37,561 bases of DNA. It comes from Paenibacillus naphthalenovorans. GTDB lineage: Bacteria; Bacillota; Bacilli; Paenibacillales; NBRC-103111. The stretch covers positions 1 to 37,561 of the forward strand of contig NZ_FNDY01000040.1 in assembly GCF_900099895.1 (NCBI RefSeq). Direction: 5' to 3'. Under the pieces are notes generated by a model that did no database searches, was not told the origin of the DNA, and saw nothing but the letters and a program-made list of their open reading frames with translations. Each line of letters begins with the position of its first letter. Within the stretch, counting starts at the first letter, position 1. Below are positions 8,187 to 14,537 of this stretch, in pieces. A program made the position numbers and the translations under genes.

Positions 8187-8873
8187 ATGGAACTGCCTAA
8201 AATCGATACTTCGAATTTATGGGATAAAACCTATAATATATTAAAGGAACGAATCATCCGCCGGGAATTTAGACCGAATCAAAAGCTCTTAATCCCCGAA
8301 TTGGCCGAGCAGCTTGGCGTAAGCAGAACACCGATTCGGGACGCATTAAACCGTTTGGAGATGGATGGTTTGGTGACAACGGTATCCAAGGTCGGCACTT
8401 TTGTTAATGGCATCGAGATTCATGATGTATTAGACATTATGGATACTCGAATGATGCTGGAATTTTGGGTGGCGGAAAAGTTGGCTGATGTCCCCAAGGA
8501 GGAACTGGAAAAAGAATTAATGGTGATGGAGGCCATTATTCAAAGATCGCTTAAAGATATAAAAACATTGTCTTTAAAACAATATTTACAAAACGATTAC
8601 AATATGGCGTTCCATCTGAAATTTATGGAGTTGGGCAAAAACAATAAAAATACTGAAATTTATAAAAATATTATGAATTACAGATTTTTGGCGGCCGAGA
8701 CCTCTTTAATTTCAGAGGATATGATTACTACTGCCGCCAATCAGCATCTGGCGATTATTCAATCGTTAAGAGACGGGAATGTTCAACAGATCAAATCCGT
8801 TATCAAAATTCATTTAGACGATTCCAAAGAACGTCTAATCCTCAAGATCGATAAGAACGGCGGAATTATTTGA
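8187..8873 (+). CDS. GntR-family transcriptional regulator, FCD subfamily
   Basis: A DNA-binding repressor of 228 residues, controlled by a small carboxylate. The winged helix covers roughly residues 10-75, with LAEQLGVSRTPIRDALNRL as the recognition part. The C-terminal all-helical FCD domain has metal/ligand-type residues in NMAFHLKFMELG and NQHLAIIQSLRDG. The ATG at 8187 has AAAAGGAG seven bases upstream; an in-frame codon at 8100 has no ribosome site. It is divergent from the aldolase-transporter-dehydrogenase operon and the shared region holds two near-identical palindromes, so it most likely represses that operon until the substrate or an intermediate binds. Confidence 0.9.
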   Translation: MELPKIDTSNLWDKTYNILKERIIRREFRPNQKLLIPELAEQLGVSRTPIRDALNRLEMDGLVTTVSKVGTFVNGIEIHDVLDIMDTRMMLEFWVAEKLADVPKEELEKELMVMEAIIQRSLKDIKTLSLKQYLQNDYNMAFHLKFMELGKNNKNTEIYKNIMNYRFLAAETSLISEDMITTAANQHLAIIQSLRDGNVQQIKSVIKIHLDDSKERLILKIDKNGGII

Positions 8874-8883
8874 TCATTCCGCC
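8859..8883 (+). terminator. Terminator of gntR
   Basis: GGCGGAAT and ATTCCGCC form an 8-bp perfect stem around nine bases and are followed by TTCTTT. The 5' arm overlaps the last codons of gntR. The cstR gene converges from the other side. Confidence 0.7.
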
Positions 8884-8948
8884 TTCTTTAAGTTTATTTT
8901 TGCACAGCGACAAGATAATGCTAATCCAACGATGAACATCCCGCTTTC

Positions 8949-9212
8949 TTATCGGCTTTTTACTAGCAGGTCAACAGCTTCCTTCACAATCATGCCCGTA
9001 TCCTTTCCTTTTTCCTTCTCTTCAATAATGCATTGCTCCAGATTGACGGCGACGATGTAGGCCATCGCTTTATCTGCGGCGCTGCGTACAGCGGAAAGCT
9101 GTGCCACGACCTCCTTGCAATCTTTGCCTTCCTCCATCATTTTCAAAATACCGCGAACTTGCCCTTCGATGCGTTTAACCCGACGAAGCACGCTTTCATC
9201 GTATTTTATCAT
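8949..9212 (-). CDS. cstR: CstR-type persulfide-sensing repressor (CsoR/RcnR family)
   Basis: This is an all-helical homotetramer-type repressor of 87 residues. The two conserved cysteines fall at C32 (GKDCKEV) and C61 (NLEQC). The residue four before the second cysteine is N57, where copper-sensing CsoR has histidine. That pattern matches Staphylococcus aureus CstR (C31/C60), which forms di- to tetrasulfide bridges when sulfane sulfur rises and then leaves the operator. I chose the ATG at 9212 because GGAGG lies seven bases upstream; the frame runs to 9227. It is co-transcribed with a membrane rhodanese and sits beside four sulfur-relay genes with CstR-like operators, which supports sulfur rather than copper sensing. 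Confidence 0.88.
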   Translation of the reverse strand: MIKYDESVLRRVKRIEGQVRGILKMMEEGKDCKEVVAQLSAVRSAADKAMAYIVAVNLEQCIIEEKEKGKDTGMIVKEAVDLLVKSR

Positions 9213-9247
9213 TCGATTTTCCTCCATTCCGATCCCGTCCAGGTATA

Positions 9248-9604
9248 TTAATAGCCGCTCACCCTGCGCAGTGCATACAACTGAGAGAAGCCTTTATTTT
9301 TGAGTACACGGGCGGCTTTTATGCTTTTACGGCGGCTATCGGCGAGGATCAGGACAGGCTCGTCCGGTGAAAGCTCATTCCGCCAGACGAACGGCAGACG
9401 ACCTAACGATATATTAATTGAGCCGGGATAATGATTTTTCTGATAATCCGCCGCGTCCCGTACATCAACAATTTTCAACGTCGTCATTTCTTCCCGTGCC
9501 GCCTCCAATATCCTCGAATCTACGAAGGACAGCCCGCTTACAGGCCAGACACTTCTTATGAACCATATCAATCCGATGGCCAACAGCACCAATAAAATAG
9601 ACAC
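9248..9604 (-). CDS. Membrane-anchored rhodanese-like protein lacking the active cysteine
   Basis: A short protein of about 118 residues with one N-terminal helix (SILLVLLAIGLIWFI) and a rhodanese fold marked by KIVDVRDAADYQKNHYPGSINI. The loop that normally carries the catalytic cysteine (VVCRSGNRS type) reads LILADSRRKS, with alanine in the cysteine place. It therefore cannot carry persulfide in the usual way and may bind or scaffold. The start is taken as GTG 9604 with a GGGGGAAGGAA site just upstream; TTG 9640 is weaker. The cstR gene follows 35 bases downstream, and the promoter upstream overlaps a CstR operator. Confidence 0.75.
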   Translation of the reverse strand: MSILLVLLAIGLIWFIRSVWPVSGLSFVDSRILEAAREEMTTLKIVDVRDAADYQKNHYPGSINISLGRLPFVWRNELSPDEPVLILADSRRKSIKAARVLKNKGFSQLYALRRVSGY

Positions 9605-9743
9605 TTTCCTTCCCCCTCGCAAAAACCCGCAGCCCCTCAAACCTCAAGTATCCGTTTGCGGCGGCTGCCCTGCATCCAGCTGAACACTGTATTTTCTATG
9701 ATTGCTATTAAATAAACAGGTTGACTTTCCTTTTAAATATTAC

Positions 9744-9763
9744 TTATACCCCTACAGGTAATA
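9744..9763. promoter_or_regulatory. CstR operator candidate OP1 (rhodanese-cstR promoter)
   Basis: TTATACCCCTACAGGTAATA is an imperfect inverted repeat of the ATACCCC-GGGTAT class bound by CsoR/CstR proteins. It overlaps the -10 box of the minus-strand promoter at 9760-9788. Confidence 0.75.
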
Positions 9764-9788
9764 TAACGTGTGCGGTATGGTTTTGCAA
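9760..9788 (-). promoter_or_regulatory. Promoter of the membrane rhodanese-cstR operon
   Basis: Minus strand: -35 TTGCAA (9783-9788), a 17-base spacer, -10 TATATT (9760-9765). The CstR-like operator overlaps the -10 box, giving simple autorepression. Confidence 0.6.
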
Positions 9789-9863
9789 TCCTGCAATCCT
9801 CGAATGGGTTGCCAAATCTTATACATTTGCTTTGGCCTCAGGCCAGTTCGTGTTTAATCCTCC

Positions 9864-11012
9864 TTATTTATCGTGAATCGCACAACGGTTAGGACCCATT
9901 TCCATTTCACGCTGTTCTTCGTCCGTCGGTTGAATTTTGCCCATATTGGTTTGACGAATCGCCTGATAGGAATTAGGATGCTGCGGCAGATTATCGGTAA
10001 CCGCGCGTCTGAATTCCGCTTCATCCAGGATGTTTAGCCCGGGGTTGCTTTGGTACAGATCTCCCAAACGGGCGGCTGCTTTTCCGCCTTCACCCAGCTC
10101 GGATATTTTTCCGAAGTGGGCGGGAAGCACGATTAAATCGTCGGACAATTCTTTGTAGCGGCTGTACAGGGTATGACGCAAATCCCCGGCCCAATCCTCG
10201 GCTTTCCCCGCCAAGTCCGGCCGGCCGATCGATTCAATAAATAAAATGTCTCCGGTCAGCAAATACTGATCATCGACAATAAGCGATGTACTCCCGATCG
10301 TATGGCCCGGCGAGTATACAGGTTGAATCTTAATCCGTGTGTTTCCAACCGTAATCTCTTTGCCGTCCTCGAGCTTTGCGTAGGCAAACACGACCTCTGC
10401 CGCATCCTTTGGAGGCAGCCAGTAGGCTGCTCCTGTTTTCTCTGCCAGGATTCTTCCTCCGGAAATATGATCTGCGTGCAGGTGGGTATCGATCGCGTGT
10501 TTAATCGTCAGCCCGTTTTCTTTGGCAAAGCGCTCAATCACGTCAGTCATTCTAACCATGTCGACAACAGCTGCTTCGCCATCGGAAACGATCATATACG
10601 AAAGGCAGCCTTTGCCGATACGGACAAACTGGTAAATGGAGCCCCCGTCCTTCAAATCGCCGATCTTGACCGGCTCCAAATACTCGCTCCAGGACTTCAT
10701 CCCGCCTTCAAGGTAATAAATAGGGCTCCGGCCGGCCTCTGCAAGCTGTTCGGCAACAAATTTGGACGATCCTTCTTTGGCGCAGACAACGAGAATCTGT
10801 TTGCCTTCCGGAATCCGACTCAGAACAGAGTCCGCTCCCTCCAGCCATTCAAAATACGGGATATTGAGGATTTCGATGCTTTCCCCTTCCATTTTCCAGT
10901 CGTTAAAGTCACTTTCGTTGCGGACGTCCAGAATGAACAGTTCTTTCTTATCGAGAATAAATCTTGCCGCTTCTTCCGCCGTCATTCCCTGTATATCGTC
11001 TGCCGCAGCCAT
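9864..11012 (-). CDS. Rhodanese-metallo-beta-lactamase fusion, probable persulfide dioxygenase/sulfurtransferase
   Basis: A 382-residue cytoplasmic protein. Residues 1-115 form a rhodanese domain with active cysteine C77 in VVCAKEGSS. Residues 120-340 form a metallo-beta-lactamase domain with the metal motif THLHADH (176-182), then SPGHT, TGDILF and LPAHFG, which give the remaining ligands of an ETHE1/CstB-like iron centre. ETHE1-type enzymes oxidise persulfide sulfur to sulfite. Staphylococcal CstB carries the MBL domain first, so this is the same parts in reversed order. A C-terminal tail of about 50 residues follows. It is the last gene of the four-gene sulfur operon after DsrE. AGGGGG lies ahead of the ATG. 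Confidence 0.85.
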   Translation of the reverse strand: MAAADDIQGMTAEEAARFILDKKELFILDVRNESDFNDWKMEGESIEILNIPYFEWLEGADSVLSRIPEGKQILVVCAKEGSSKFVAEQLAEAGRSPIYYLEGGMKSWSEYLEPVKIGDLKDGGSIYQFVRIGKGCLSYMIVSDGEAAVVDMVRMTDVIERFAKENGLTIKHAIDTHLHADHISGGRILAEKTGAAYWLPPKDAAEVVFAYAKLEDGKEITVGNTRIKIQPVYSPGHTIGSTSLIVDDQYLLTGDILFIESIGRPDLAGKAEDWAGDLRHTLYSRYKELSDDLIVLPAHFGKISELGEGGKAAARLGDLYQSNPGLNILDEAEFRRAVTDNLPQHPNSYQAIRQTNMGKIQPTDEEQREMEMGPNRCAIHDK

Positions 11013-11031
11013 ATGCCCGATCCCCCTTTAA

Positions 11032-11427
11032 TTAGAACGTTAAAGTGACGTTGGCATCCTTCGCGAAATCCAGGAAGGTCACGGCCCCGCCGACTTCGAT
11101 GCCTTCAATGAAATCTTCTTTCTTCATGTTCATCACATCCATGGTCATTTGGCAGGCGATGATTTTGACCCCCATGTCTTGCGCCATATGAACCAGCTCG
11201 GGAATGGACGGTACGTTGGCTTTTTTAAATCCTTCTATAAAATTCTCTTTACCCGCAGGCAGCGGCAGCTGCCGATATCCCTGTTTATGAATGAGATTAA
11301 GTCCTTCAAAGGTGAAGAATATAGCGACTTCGGAATCGGTAGCGGCCGCGGCCGTGGCGATGTTGAATACCTTATAGGCATCGAACAATCCGCCGTTGCT
11401 GGCAATAATAGCGACTTTCGTTGACAT
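11032..11427 (-). CDS. DsrE/DsrF-like sulfur-carrier family protein
   Basis: A 131-residue single-domain protein of the DsrE-like fold, members of which relay persulfide sulfur in the cytoplasm. The start KVAIIASNGGLFDAY and the late VKIIACQMTMDVM are typical, with the likely persulfide-carrying cysteine at C92. It resembles the DsrE-type proteins found with TusA-rhodanese fusions in Bacillus (the yrkE-yrkF neighbourhood). It lies 20 bases downstream of the TusA-rhodanese gene and upstream of the rhodanese-MBL gene, so the three probably pass sulfur in series. Confidence 0.82.
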   Translation of the reverse strand: MSTKVAIIASNGGLFDAYKVFNIATAAAATDSEVAIFFTFEGLNLIHKQGYRQLPLPAGKENFIEGFKKANVPSIPELVHMAQDMGVKIIACQMTMDVMNMKKEDFIEGIEVGGAVTFLDFAKDANVTLTF

Positions 11428-11448
11428 CAGGAATGACCTCCGTTTATT

Positions 11449-12033
11449 TTATTGATTTTTCTCGGTCGGACCGGTCCAGCCGGACATACCAGGCAGGATG
11501 TTTTTTACGTTTTTAAAGCCATTGTCGGCGAGCAGCCGGCAGGCCAAATCGCTCCGGGTGCCCGTTTGGCAAACGACATGTATTTCCTGCTCCGGTTTCA
11601 GCTCGATCAGCCTGTTTTCCAACTGGCCCAATGGGATGGAAACGGCCCCGGGAATCCGATGAAAAGCATATTCCGCAGGTTCGCGCACATCCAACACCAA
11701 CGGTTTTTCATTGGATTCCAGCTTGATTTGCAGCTCCTCGTTCGTCAATGTATGCGGAAATTTTGTTTCTTCCTTGACTTCATTCGGGTTGGCTTTACGC
11801 AGGTAATGCTTCAATACCTCTCCTTCGTGAATGGTTCCCAAATATTGATGCCCTGTGTTCTTTGCCCATCCCCGGATATCTGCCAATGAGCCTTTATCGG
11901 TAGCCTGCACTTCAATGACTTGACCGGGATTCAATTGGTCCATGGCTTTTTTCGTTTTGACAATGGGCATCGGACAAGCTAGTCCTTTACAATCCAATGT
12001 TAGATCTGCTTGAACCGCTGACGGCGTCGACAT
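11449..12033 (-). CDS. TusA-rhodanese fusion sulfurtransferase (YrkF-like)
   Basis: A 194-residue fusion. Residues 10-80 are a TusA domain with the signature CKGLACPMPIVKTKKA, whose C20 accepts sulfane sulfur. Residues 95-190 are a rhodanese with active C155 in VVCQTGTRS. A two-domain protein of this design is known as YrkF in Bacillus. It likely moves persulfide from a donor rhodanese to the DsrE protein downstream. Its own promoter carries a CstR-like operator at 12069-12088. The ATG at 12033 is preceded by a good GGAGG. Confidence 0.88.
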   Translation of the reverse strand: MSTPSAVQADLTLDCKGLACPMPIVKTKKAMDQLNPGQVIEVQATDKGSLADIRGWAKNTGHQYLGTIHEGEVLKHYLRKANPNEVKEETKFPHTLTNEELQIKLESNEKPLVLDVREPAEYAFHRIPGAVSIPLGQLENRLIELKPEQEIHVVCQTGTRSDLACRLLADNGFKNVKNILPGMSGWTGPTEKNQ

Positions 12034-12061
12034 CTCATAACCTCCATTTTGGATTTATTAT

Positions 12062-12089
12062 TTTATACTTATACTCCTATGTGTATCAA
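12062..12089 (-). promoter_or_regulatory. Promoter of the TusA-rhodanese gene
   Basis: Minus strand: -35 TTGATA (12084-12089), a 16-base spacer, -10 TATAAA (12062-12067). The spacer is filled by the CstR operator candidate. Confidence 0.5.
12069..12088. promoter_or_regulatory. CstR operator candidate OP2
   Basis: TTATACTCCTATGTGTATCA follows the same pattern as OP1 and OP3 but with weaker symmetry. It sits between the -35 and -10 boxes of the TusA-rhodanese promoter. Confidence 0.7.
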
Positions 12090-12122
12090 AAAAGCTTGAA
12101 TTTTTTCTCTGCAGCCAATAGA

Positions 12123-12437
12123 TTAGTACTCGACTTCTCCAGTCCATTCCATCATGCCTCCCGGCATATTCATGACCTTATAACCGAAAGACTCCAGCAT
12201 TTCGCAGGCTAATCCACTCCGATTGCCGCTGCGGCATACGACGATGGTTTCTTTCTCAGGATCCAGCTCCGTATGCCGTTGACCAAGCAGCCCCAATGGA
12301 ATATGCCTGGCGCCGGGGATATGCCCGGACTCCCATTCGTTATCTTCCCGAACATCCAGAATGGTCAATGCTTCCCCCCGTTCTAATCTTTGTTTTACTT
12401 CCTGAGGTTTCATCTCTTTTGAATATTTACCTGCCAC
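12123..12437 (-). CDS. Single-domain rhodanese sulfurtransferase
   Basis: A 104-residue thiosulfate/persulfide sulfurtransferase. The domain shows LTILDVREDNEWESGHIPGA and the active-site loop VVCRSGNRS, with the catalytic cysteine at C68, and ends with GGMMEWTGEVEY. GTG 12437 with GGAGG ten bases upstream is the likely start; the frame reaches TTG 12461. It is the first gene of the sulfur module and has its own promoter with the most symmetric of the three CstR operator candidates. Confidence 0.85.
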   Translation of the reverse strand: MAGKYSKEMKPQEVKQRLERGEALTILDVREDNEWESGHIPGARHIPLGLLGQRHTELDPEKETIVVCRSGNRSGLACEMLESFGYKVMNMPGGMMEWTGEVEY

Positions 12438-12490
12438 TTTTATCACTCCTCCATATGTCAAAATATCGATGACTCCTTTTCATTTTATAC

Positions 12491-12510
12491 TTATACCCCT
12501 ATGGGTATTA
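12491..12510. promoter_or_regulatory. CstR operator candidate OP3
   Basis: TTATACCCCTATGGGTATTA is the most symmetric copy of the motif (ATACCC...GGGTAT). It is about 55 bases upstream of the rhodanese start and is followed on the minus strand by the TATAAAAT also found after OP2. Confidence 0.78.
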
Positions 12511-12603
12511 TATTATGATGTTTATGTCTTTCTGTCAACACTCCCCCTGTCATCACCGGCATTACTTTTCCTGGAAGTCCCTCCTGAAGTTCCGGACAGT
12601 AAA

Positions 12604-12638
12604 AAGCTTCCCGGCTGTCCTAGGACCGCGGGAAGCTT
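12604..12638 (-). terminator. Terminator of the Nit1C-like operon
   Basis: AAGCTTCCCG and CGGGAAGCTT make a perfect 10-bp stem with a 15-base loop. On the minus strand the stem runs into CTTTTTAC. It ends transcription coming from fabH and the small membrane ORF. Confidence 0.85.
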
Positions 12639-12665
12639 GCTATCGCTGAATTCATGCATTCATAC

Positions 12666-12770
12666 TCACGTGCGGACAAACAACAAAAATATTCCGATGA
12701 AGAAAGCTATAAGCACAACCCAACTCACTATAGCAACCCAAATTCCCGAGCTTCCATCTTTAGTTTCCAT
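12666..12770 (-). CDS. Small single-pass membrane protein (34 aa)
   Basis: A short frame starting METKDGSSG, then one strongly hydrophobic helix (IWVAIVSWVVLIAFFIGIFL) and ending LFVRT, with a positive cytoplasmic-type end. GGAG lies eight bases before the ATG; an in-frame ATG at 12788 would add six residues (MYGVDK). It lies between a decayed permease fragment and the operon terminator, so it would be the last cistron. Small proteins of this form often act as subunits or regulators of membrane enzymes, but nothing in it identifies the partner. Confidence 0.5.
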   Translation of the reverse strand: METKDGSSGIWVAIVSWVVLIAFFIGIFLLFVRT

Positions 12771-12866
12771 CTTGTCCACTCCATACATTTGATTACCTAT
12801 AACTTTCCCAATAACAGGACGAATATGCAATCAAAATGTAAATCCCCTTCATGCGCCATCCTCCGC

Positions 12867-12974
12867 TTAACCATAAGGTACAAGAAAAAGGGTGCCGATT
12901 CCTGCCGTAATAACGCCTGCGGGAATGCCGAGCGGTTGAAACAGCAACCTTCCTGCCAAATCCGCGGTTGCCAT
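12867..12974 (-). pseudogene. C-terminal remnant of a FecCD/BtuC-type iron-siderophore ABC permease
   Basis: The frame reads MATADLAGRLLFQPLGIPAG then VITAGIGTLF. This matches the end of FecD/FhuB permeases (ADLLAR, PxELPVGVxTAxIGAPxF). The natural continuation FLYLMVKRRM exists only in the next frame after a T run near 12880, so even the fragment is frameshifted. No other part of the permease is present; it begins just after the fabH stop. This marks a deletion or recombination join at the operon's end. Confidence 0.65.
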
Positions 12975-12989
12975 CTCCCTTCGGCCAGT

Positions 12990-13964
12990 CTAATATTTGA
13001 TCAAGGCGGCTCCCCATACCAAGCCTGCACCGAATGCCGTCATTAAAATCGTATCCCCATGCCGGATTCTCCCGTCCCTTACCGCTTCGTGAAATGATAC
13101 CGGTATGGTTGCCGAGCAGCTGTTTCCATAATTGTGAATGGTCTTGACCACTTTCTCTTCCGGAAAATGAAGATTCCGTGCCACAGCGTCTATGATGCGT
13201 TCATTGGCCTGGTGCGGAATGAACCAATCTACTTGATCGATGCGATACCCGCTCCTCTCCAATATTTCTTCGGCACCCGAGGTCATGGCTTTTACAGCCG
13301 CCTTGAATATTTTCCCTCCATCCATGACCATTTTGGATTTATATTCTTCCGAAGCCGGGTGCCTGCTGCCCCCGCCCGGAACATATAAAAACTCGAAAGC
13401 TACCCCGTCGGCATGAAGCGATGTCGAGATGATTTCACCCTCATCGTTATCCTTCATTCGGGAGACGATAACCGCTCCCGCGGCATCGCCGAAAAGGATG
13501 CTCGTGTACGGATCGGAATAATCGGTTAGTTTGGATAATGTATCCGCACCAATCACAAGGATGCACCGGTGCATCCCCGCCTTGATATACTGGTCGGCAA
13601 TTTGAAGCGCAGATAAGAATCCGACGCAGGTGGAATGAACATCCATGGCACCGATAGGACGACATCCCAATTGACGCTGAATTTGGCAAGCCACAGGCGG
13701 AAGAATATGATCAGGCGTTTCTGTAGCAACAAGAATCAAGTCAATTTCCGATGCCAGGATGCCGGCGTCATCCAACGCATCTAACGCGGCCAGATAAGCC
13801 AAATCCGACGTGGCTTCCGAGACGCCCGATATCCGCCTCTCCCGGATGCCCGTTCTGCTGACGATCCACTCATCTTCTAAAGAAATCAGTCGCTTTAAAT
13901 CTTCGTTCGTCATACGTCCCGTCGGTAAATAAGCGCCGATCCCGCTTATCGCGGCTCTATACAT
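12990..13964 (-). CDS. FabH-like 3-oxoacyl-ACP synthase III family protein
   Basis: A thiolase-fold condensing enzyme of 324 residues. The Cys-His-Asn triad is intact: Cys in HSTCVGF (about residue 113), His in FIPHQANERI and Asn in NYGNSCSATIP. FabH starts fatty acids by joining an acyl-CoA to malonyl-ACP, but relatives also make esters or amides. The nucleophile context STCVGF differs from the AACAGF of housekeeping FabH. With no fatty-acid genes nearby, I infer a role in making the cluster product. The ATG 13964 follows GGGGTGAAC; GTG 13967 abuts it. The FMN-reductase gene ends seven bases upstream. Confidence 0.85.
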   Translation of the reverse strand: MYRAAISGIGAYLPTGRMTNEDLKRLISLEDEWIVSRTGIRERRISGVSEATSDLAYLAALDALDDAGILASEIDLILVATETPDHILPPVACQIQRQLGCRPIGAMDVHSTCVGFLSALQIADQYIKAGMHRCILVIGADTLSKLTDYSDPYTSILFGDAAGAVIVSRMKDNDEGEIISTSLHADGVAFEFLYVPGGGSRHPASEEYKSKMVMDGGKIFKAAVKAMTSGAEEILERSGYRIDQVDWFIPHQANERIIDAVARNLHFPEEKVVKTIHNYGNSCSATIPVSFHEAVRDGRIRHGDTILMTAFGAGLVWGAALIKY

Positions 13965-13970
13965 CACTGT

Positions 13971-14537
13971 TCACCCCGCGGCTGTTCGGATTCCTTGCAG
14001 TGCTTTGGACATTTCAACGATTTGCCGGGCTAAACCTTTGATTCTTTGCAGCACGGACGCATCGACGACTTCATGCCTGTCGTTAAAATGATCCCGGTGC
14101 GCATACACATAATCCGGGGTCACATAAGCCCGGAAGTACCCGGCAATCGGCTTCAGTTGATTCTCGATAACCAGGAAGTGCTGATAGGTCCCGCCGGTGG
14201 CGATAAAACCGATGACCTTATCCCTAAAAGCATCCGGAGGCAGCAGGTCAAACACATTTTTTAGCGGGGCAGCCATAGACGCCTGAAAGACCGGTGTCCC
14301 GATCACAAAGCAGTCTGCCGATAAAACGGCTGCCATTACTTTTTGCGTATCAAGGTTATACGCCGCCGGATTGCGGCCGTCGCAAAACTGCACCTCATAA
14401 TCTCTTAAATCCAGCATTTCCGTTTTCAGGTCCGGCTCCAGAAGCGCCGCATGTTTCACGACCTTTCTCACAACCGAGCTTGTTTTTTCTCCAATAATGG
14501 TCCCCGATATCCCGAGCATTTTCATTCCGGTTCTCAT
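13971..14537 (-). CDS. NADPH-dependent FMN reductase-like flavoprotein
   Basis: A flavodoxin-like-fold reductase of about 188 residues. KMLGISGTIIGEKTSS is the phosphate-binding start and VIGTPVFQASMAAPLKNVFD is the flavin loop typical of SsuE/azoreductase-type proteins. It would supply reduced flavin or reduce a small substrate. The ATG overlaps the nitrilase stop (ATGA), so it is translationally coupled. Canonical Nit1C clusters carry a flavin-dependent oxidoreductase of a different family (MSMEG_0569); this reductase may fill a related redox role. That substitution is an inference. Confidence 0.82.
   Translation of the reverse strand: MRTGMKMLGISGTIIGEKTSSVVRKVVKHAALLEPDLKTEMLDLRDYEVQFCDGRNPAAYNLDTQKVMAAVLSADCFVIGTPVFQASMAAPLKNVFDLLPPDAFRDKVIGFIATGGTYQHFLVIENQLKPIAGYFRAYVTPDYVYAHRDHFNDRHEVVDASVLQRIKGLARQIVEMSKALQGIRTAAG

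Noticed and set aside
8949..9227. Copper-sensing CsoR instead of CstR
   Set aside because: The histidine ligand is replaced by asparagine, and the neighbours are sulfur genes, not copper pumps.
12469..12792. Plus-strand frame of 107 codons
   Set aside because: It runs over the CstR operator, the terminator and the antisense miniprotein, and shows no domain.
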